Shown: piece by piece, positions 5,616 to 7,165 of the stretch | How positions within the stretch are numbered: position 1 is the stretch's first letter | Layout: each line of letters starts with the position of its first letter | Source of the DNA: CAYYBZ01 sp964470285 [NCBI: uncultured Oligoflexia bacterium] | GTDB taxonomy: Bacteria; Bdellovibrionota_G; CAYYBZ01 | DNA: 7,165 bases | Assembly (NCBI GenBank): GCA_964470285.1 | Contig: CAYYBZ010000094.1 | Location: forward strand, 1-7,165 | Direction of reading: 5' to 3' | The notes under the pieces: model-generated | What the model was told of the DNA's origin: nothing | Databases searched by the model: none | Seen by the model: only the letters and a program-made list of their open reading frames with translations | Program-made: the position numbers and the translations under genes

Positions 5616-7165
5616 GTGGGAACGTCTAATATATTTTGGTTGATAATAGTTTTTGCAGCAGGTTTGGGTATTGGAATAGCTGTAATTTCTATAATACGAA
5701 AGAAAAAAGAAAAGGAAAAGATCGATTCAGCTGCTTCAGAAGCTAACAAAATACTCGATAAAGCGAATGAAAATTCCGAGCGCATAATAAAGGATGCCGA
5801 GCTTAAGGCCAAGGACATGCTTCTTCAGATGAAGAATGACTTTGATAAGGAATCCTCGCGTAAAAAACACGAACTGGAAAAGCTCGAAAGAAGGCTTGAG
5901 CAGAATGAAGAAAAATTAGATAAAAGAGTTGAATTTATTGAAAAAAAGGATGCGGACCTGACAAGAAGAGAACAGGCTCTGCAAGGGCTTGAAAAAAGGA
6001 TAACCGATAAGGAAAAAGAATACAGTGAGATGGTTTTAAGGGCCAGAAAGCAGCTTGAAGAAAATGCCGGTATTTCTTCGGAAGAGGCTAAAAAAAGGCT
6101 TATGAAGCTTATGGAAAGCGAAGCCAAGCATGAAAGTGCAAAGCAGATTAAGCAGATTGAAGATGAGGCCAAGGAACAGGCGGAGAAAAAGGCCAAATGG
6201 ATCATAGCAAATGCCATTCAGAGATATGCCGGAGATTATGTTTCCGAGAAAACGGTAAGTGTCGTAAATCTGCCTTCAGATGAAATGAAAGGAAGGATTA
6301 TCGGAAGGGAAGGCCGAAATATCAGAACTTTGGAAGCTGTTACAGGTATTGATCTTATTATCGACGATACTCCGGAAGCCGTAATTCTTTCAGGATTTAA
6401 TCCGGTTAGAAGAGAGGTTGCTAAAATTGCACTTGAGAGACTCGTGTCAGACGGAAGAATACACCCTGCCAGAATCGAAGAAGTTGTTAAGAAGGTCGAA
6501 AAGGAAGTTGAACAGTCGATTAAGGAAGCGGGAGAAAAGGCAACGTTTGATGTTGGGGTTCACGGGATTCATCCGGAATTAATGAAAATGGTCGGATCAC
6601 TAAGATACAGAACGAGTTTTATTCAGAATCAGTACCAGCATTCCATTGAGGTTTCGTTTTTATGCGGAATGCTGGCATCCGAACTGGGTGGAGTCAGTCC
6701 CAAGCTGGCAAAAAGGGCGGGACTTCTTCACGATATCGGTAAAGCCGTAGACCATGAGGTAGAGGGTTCACATGCGGTTATCGGAGCGGAAATGGCGAAA
6801 AAATACGGTGAACATCCTATGATAGCCAATTCAATAGGAGCACATCACGGCGATTATAAAACAGAAAGTATATTGGATTTTATAGTAGCGGCCGCCGATG
6901 CTATATCAGGTGCAAGGCCGGGTGCCAGAAAAGAAATACTGGAAAATTATATTAAAAGGCTTGAGGATCTTGAGAATATCAGCAATTCATTTCAGGGTGT
7001 CTCCAAATCATATGCAATTCAGGCAGGCCGTGAAGTCAGGGTTTTAGTAGAAAGCGGTAAGGTTACCGATGAAGAATCCGCAATGATTTCCAGGGATCTT
7101 GCCAAAAAGATTCAGGAAGAACTCACCTATCCCGGCCAGATTAAAGTAATTGTTATAAGAGAAAC
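5616..7165 (+). CDS. rny: RNase Y, membrane-anchored endoribonuclease (3' end cut by window edge)
   Basis: RNase Y initiates mRNA decay by endonucleolytic cleavage at the inner face of the cytoplasmic membrane. The frame runs from GTG 5616 (AGGAGG at 5604-5609, 6 nt upstream) through the end of the window, giving 516 residues. The family is about 520 long, and the final [13 protein letters not shown] is the usual C-terminus, so only a few codons are missing. The order is canonical: one transmembrane helix (about 5-25), a basic stop-transfer stretch (RKKKEKEK), a highly charged coiled coil (about 30-200), a KH RNA-binding domain with GREG loop in IIGREGRN (228-235), and an HD phosphohydrolase domain with His342, the His372-Asp373 pair in [13 protein letters not shown] (409-413) and Asp428 in [14 protein letters not shown]. 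All expected metal ligands are visible. The upstream structured region may influence its expression. Confidence 0.96.
   Translation, partial: MGTSNIFWLIIVFAAGLGIGIAVISIIRKKKEKEKIDSAASEANKILDKANENSERIIKDAELKAKDMLLQMKNDFDKESSRKKHELEKLERRLEQNEEKLDKRVEFIEKKDADLTRREQALQGLEKRITDKEKEYSEMVLRARKQLEENAGISSEEAKKRLMKLMESEAKHESAKQIKQIEDEAKEQAEKKAKWIIANAIQRYAGDYVSEKTVSVVNLPSDEMKGRIIGREGRNIRTLEAVTGIDLIIDDTPEAVILSGFNPVRREVAKIALERLVSDGRIHPARIEEVVKKVEKEVEQSIKEAGEKATFDVGVHGIHPELMKMVGSLRYRTSFIQNQYQHSIEVSFLCGMLASELGGVSPKLAKRAGLLHDIGKAVDHEVEGSHAVIGAEMAKKYGEHPMIANSIGAHHGDYKTESILDFIVAAADAISGARPGARKEILENYIKRLEDLENISNSFQGVSKSYAIQAGREVRVLVESGKVTDEESAMISRDLAKKIQEELTYPGQIKVIVIRE

Noticed and set aside
5591-6217. Minus-strand frames opposite the start of rny
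   Set aside because: They are Ser/Phe/Leu-rich antisense shadows of the Lys/Glu-rich coiled coil of RNase Y.

Overview
This window looks like ordinary chromosome from a low-GC (roughly 40% by eye) Gram-negative bacterium. An NtrC-type regulator tail, FtsY, ZapA and RNase Y, together with Asp-rich thrombospondin-type-3 (TSP3)-like lipoproteins, suggest a delta-proteobacterial grade organism (Desulfobacterota, Myxococcota, Bdellovibrionota or a related candidate phylum). That placement is inference from gene content, not a phylogenetic result.

Left part (1-2817, plus strand). The C-terminal end of a sigma-54-dependent regulator (Fis-type HTH) enters from outside the window. It is followed 17 nt later by ftsY, the SRP receptor GTPase, and then by a Na/Pi-cotransporter-family protein with a PhoU-like tail. 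The ribosome binding site of the transporter touches the ftsY stop codon. The three genes are probably co-transcribed. A strong hairpin at 2848-2881 ends this unit and also serves the convergent minus-strand unit.

Middle part (2897-4826, minus strand). Two tandem paralogous secreted proteins, probably lipoproteins, each carry an N-terminal hydrophobic segment ending in Ser-Cys-Gly-Arg-Asn-Ser, an Asp-rich TSP3-like calcium-binding segment, and a similar C-terminal domain of about 220 residues that I do not recognise. They are 34 nt apart and appear to share one promoter near 4874-4901, next to an inverted repeat. This is the accessory, least described part of the window.

Right part (4827-7165, plus strand). 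A divergent intergenic region with a good sigma-70-type promoter precedes zapA (Z-ring-associated protein). A 261-nt gap follows, and then rny (RNase Y), which lacks only its last few codons at the window edge. The gap has its own promoter-like sequence and a set of nested long-range complementary segments (10-bp terminal stem, 8-bp internal stem, apical hairpin around a 19/19-nt internal loop). Its position directly downstream of zapA and its shape make it a candidate 6S RNA (ssrS), which is the most interesting non-coding signal here.

I saw no IS element, CRISPR array, tRNA, rRNA or phage gene. The housekeeping genes handle membrane protein targeting (FtsY), cell division (ZapA) and membrane-attached RNA turnover (RNase Y). 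The lipoprotein pair is a lineage-specific island between them.
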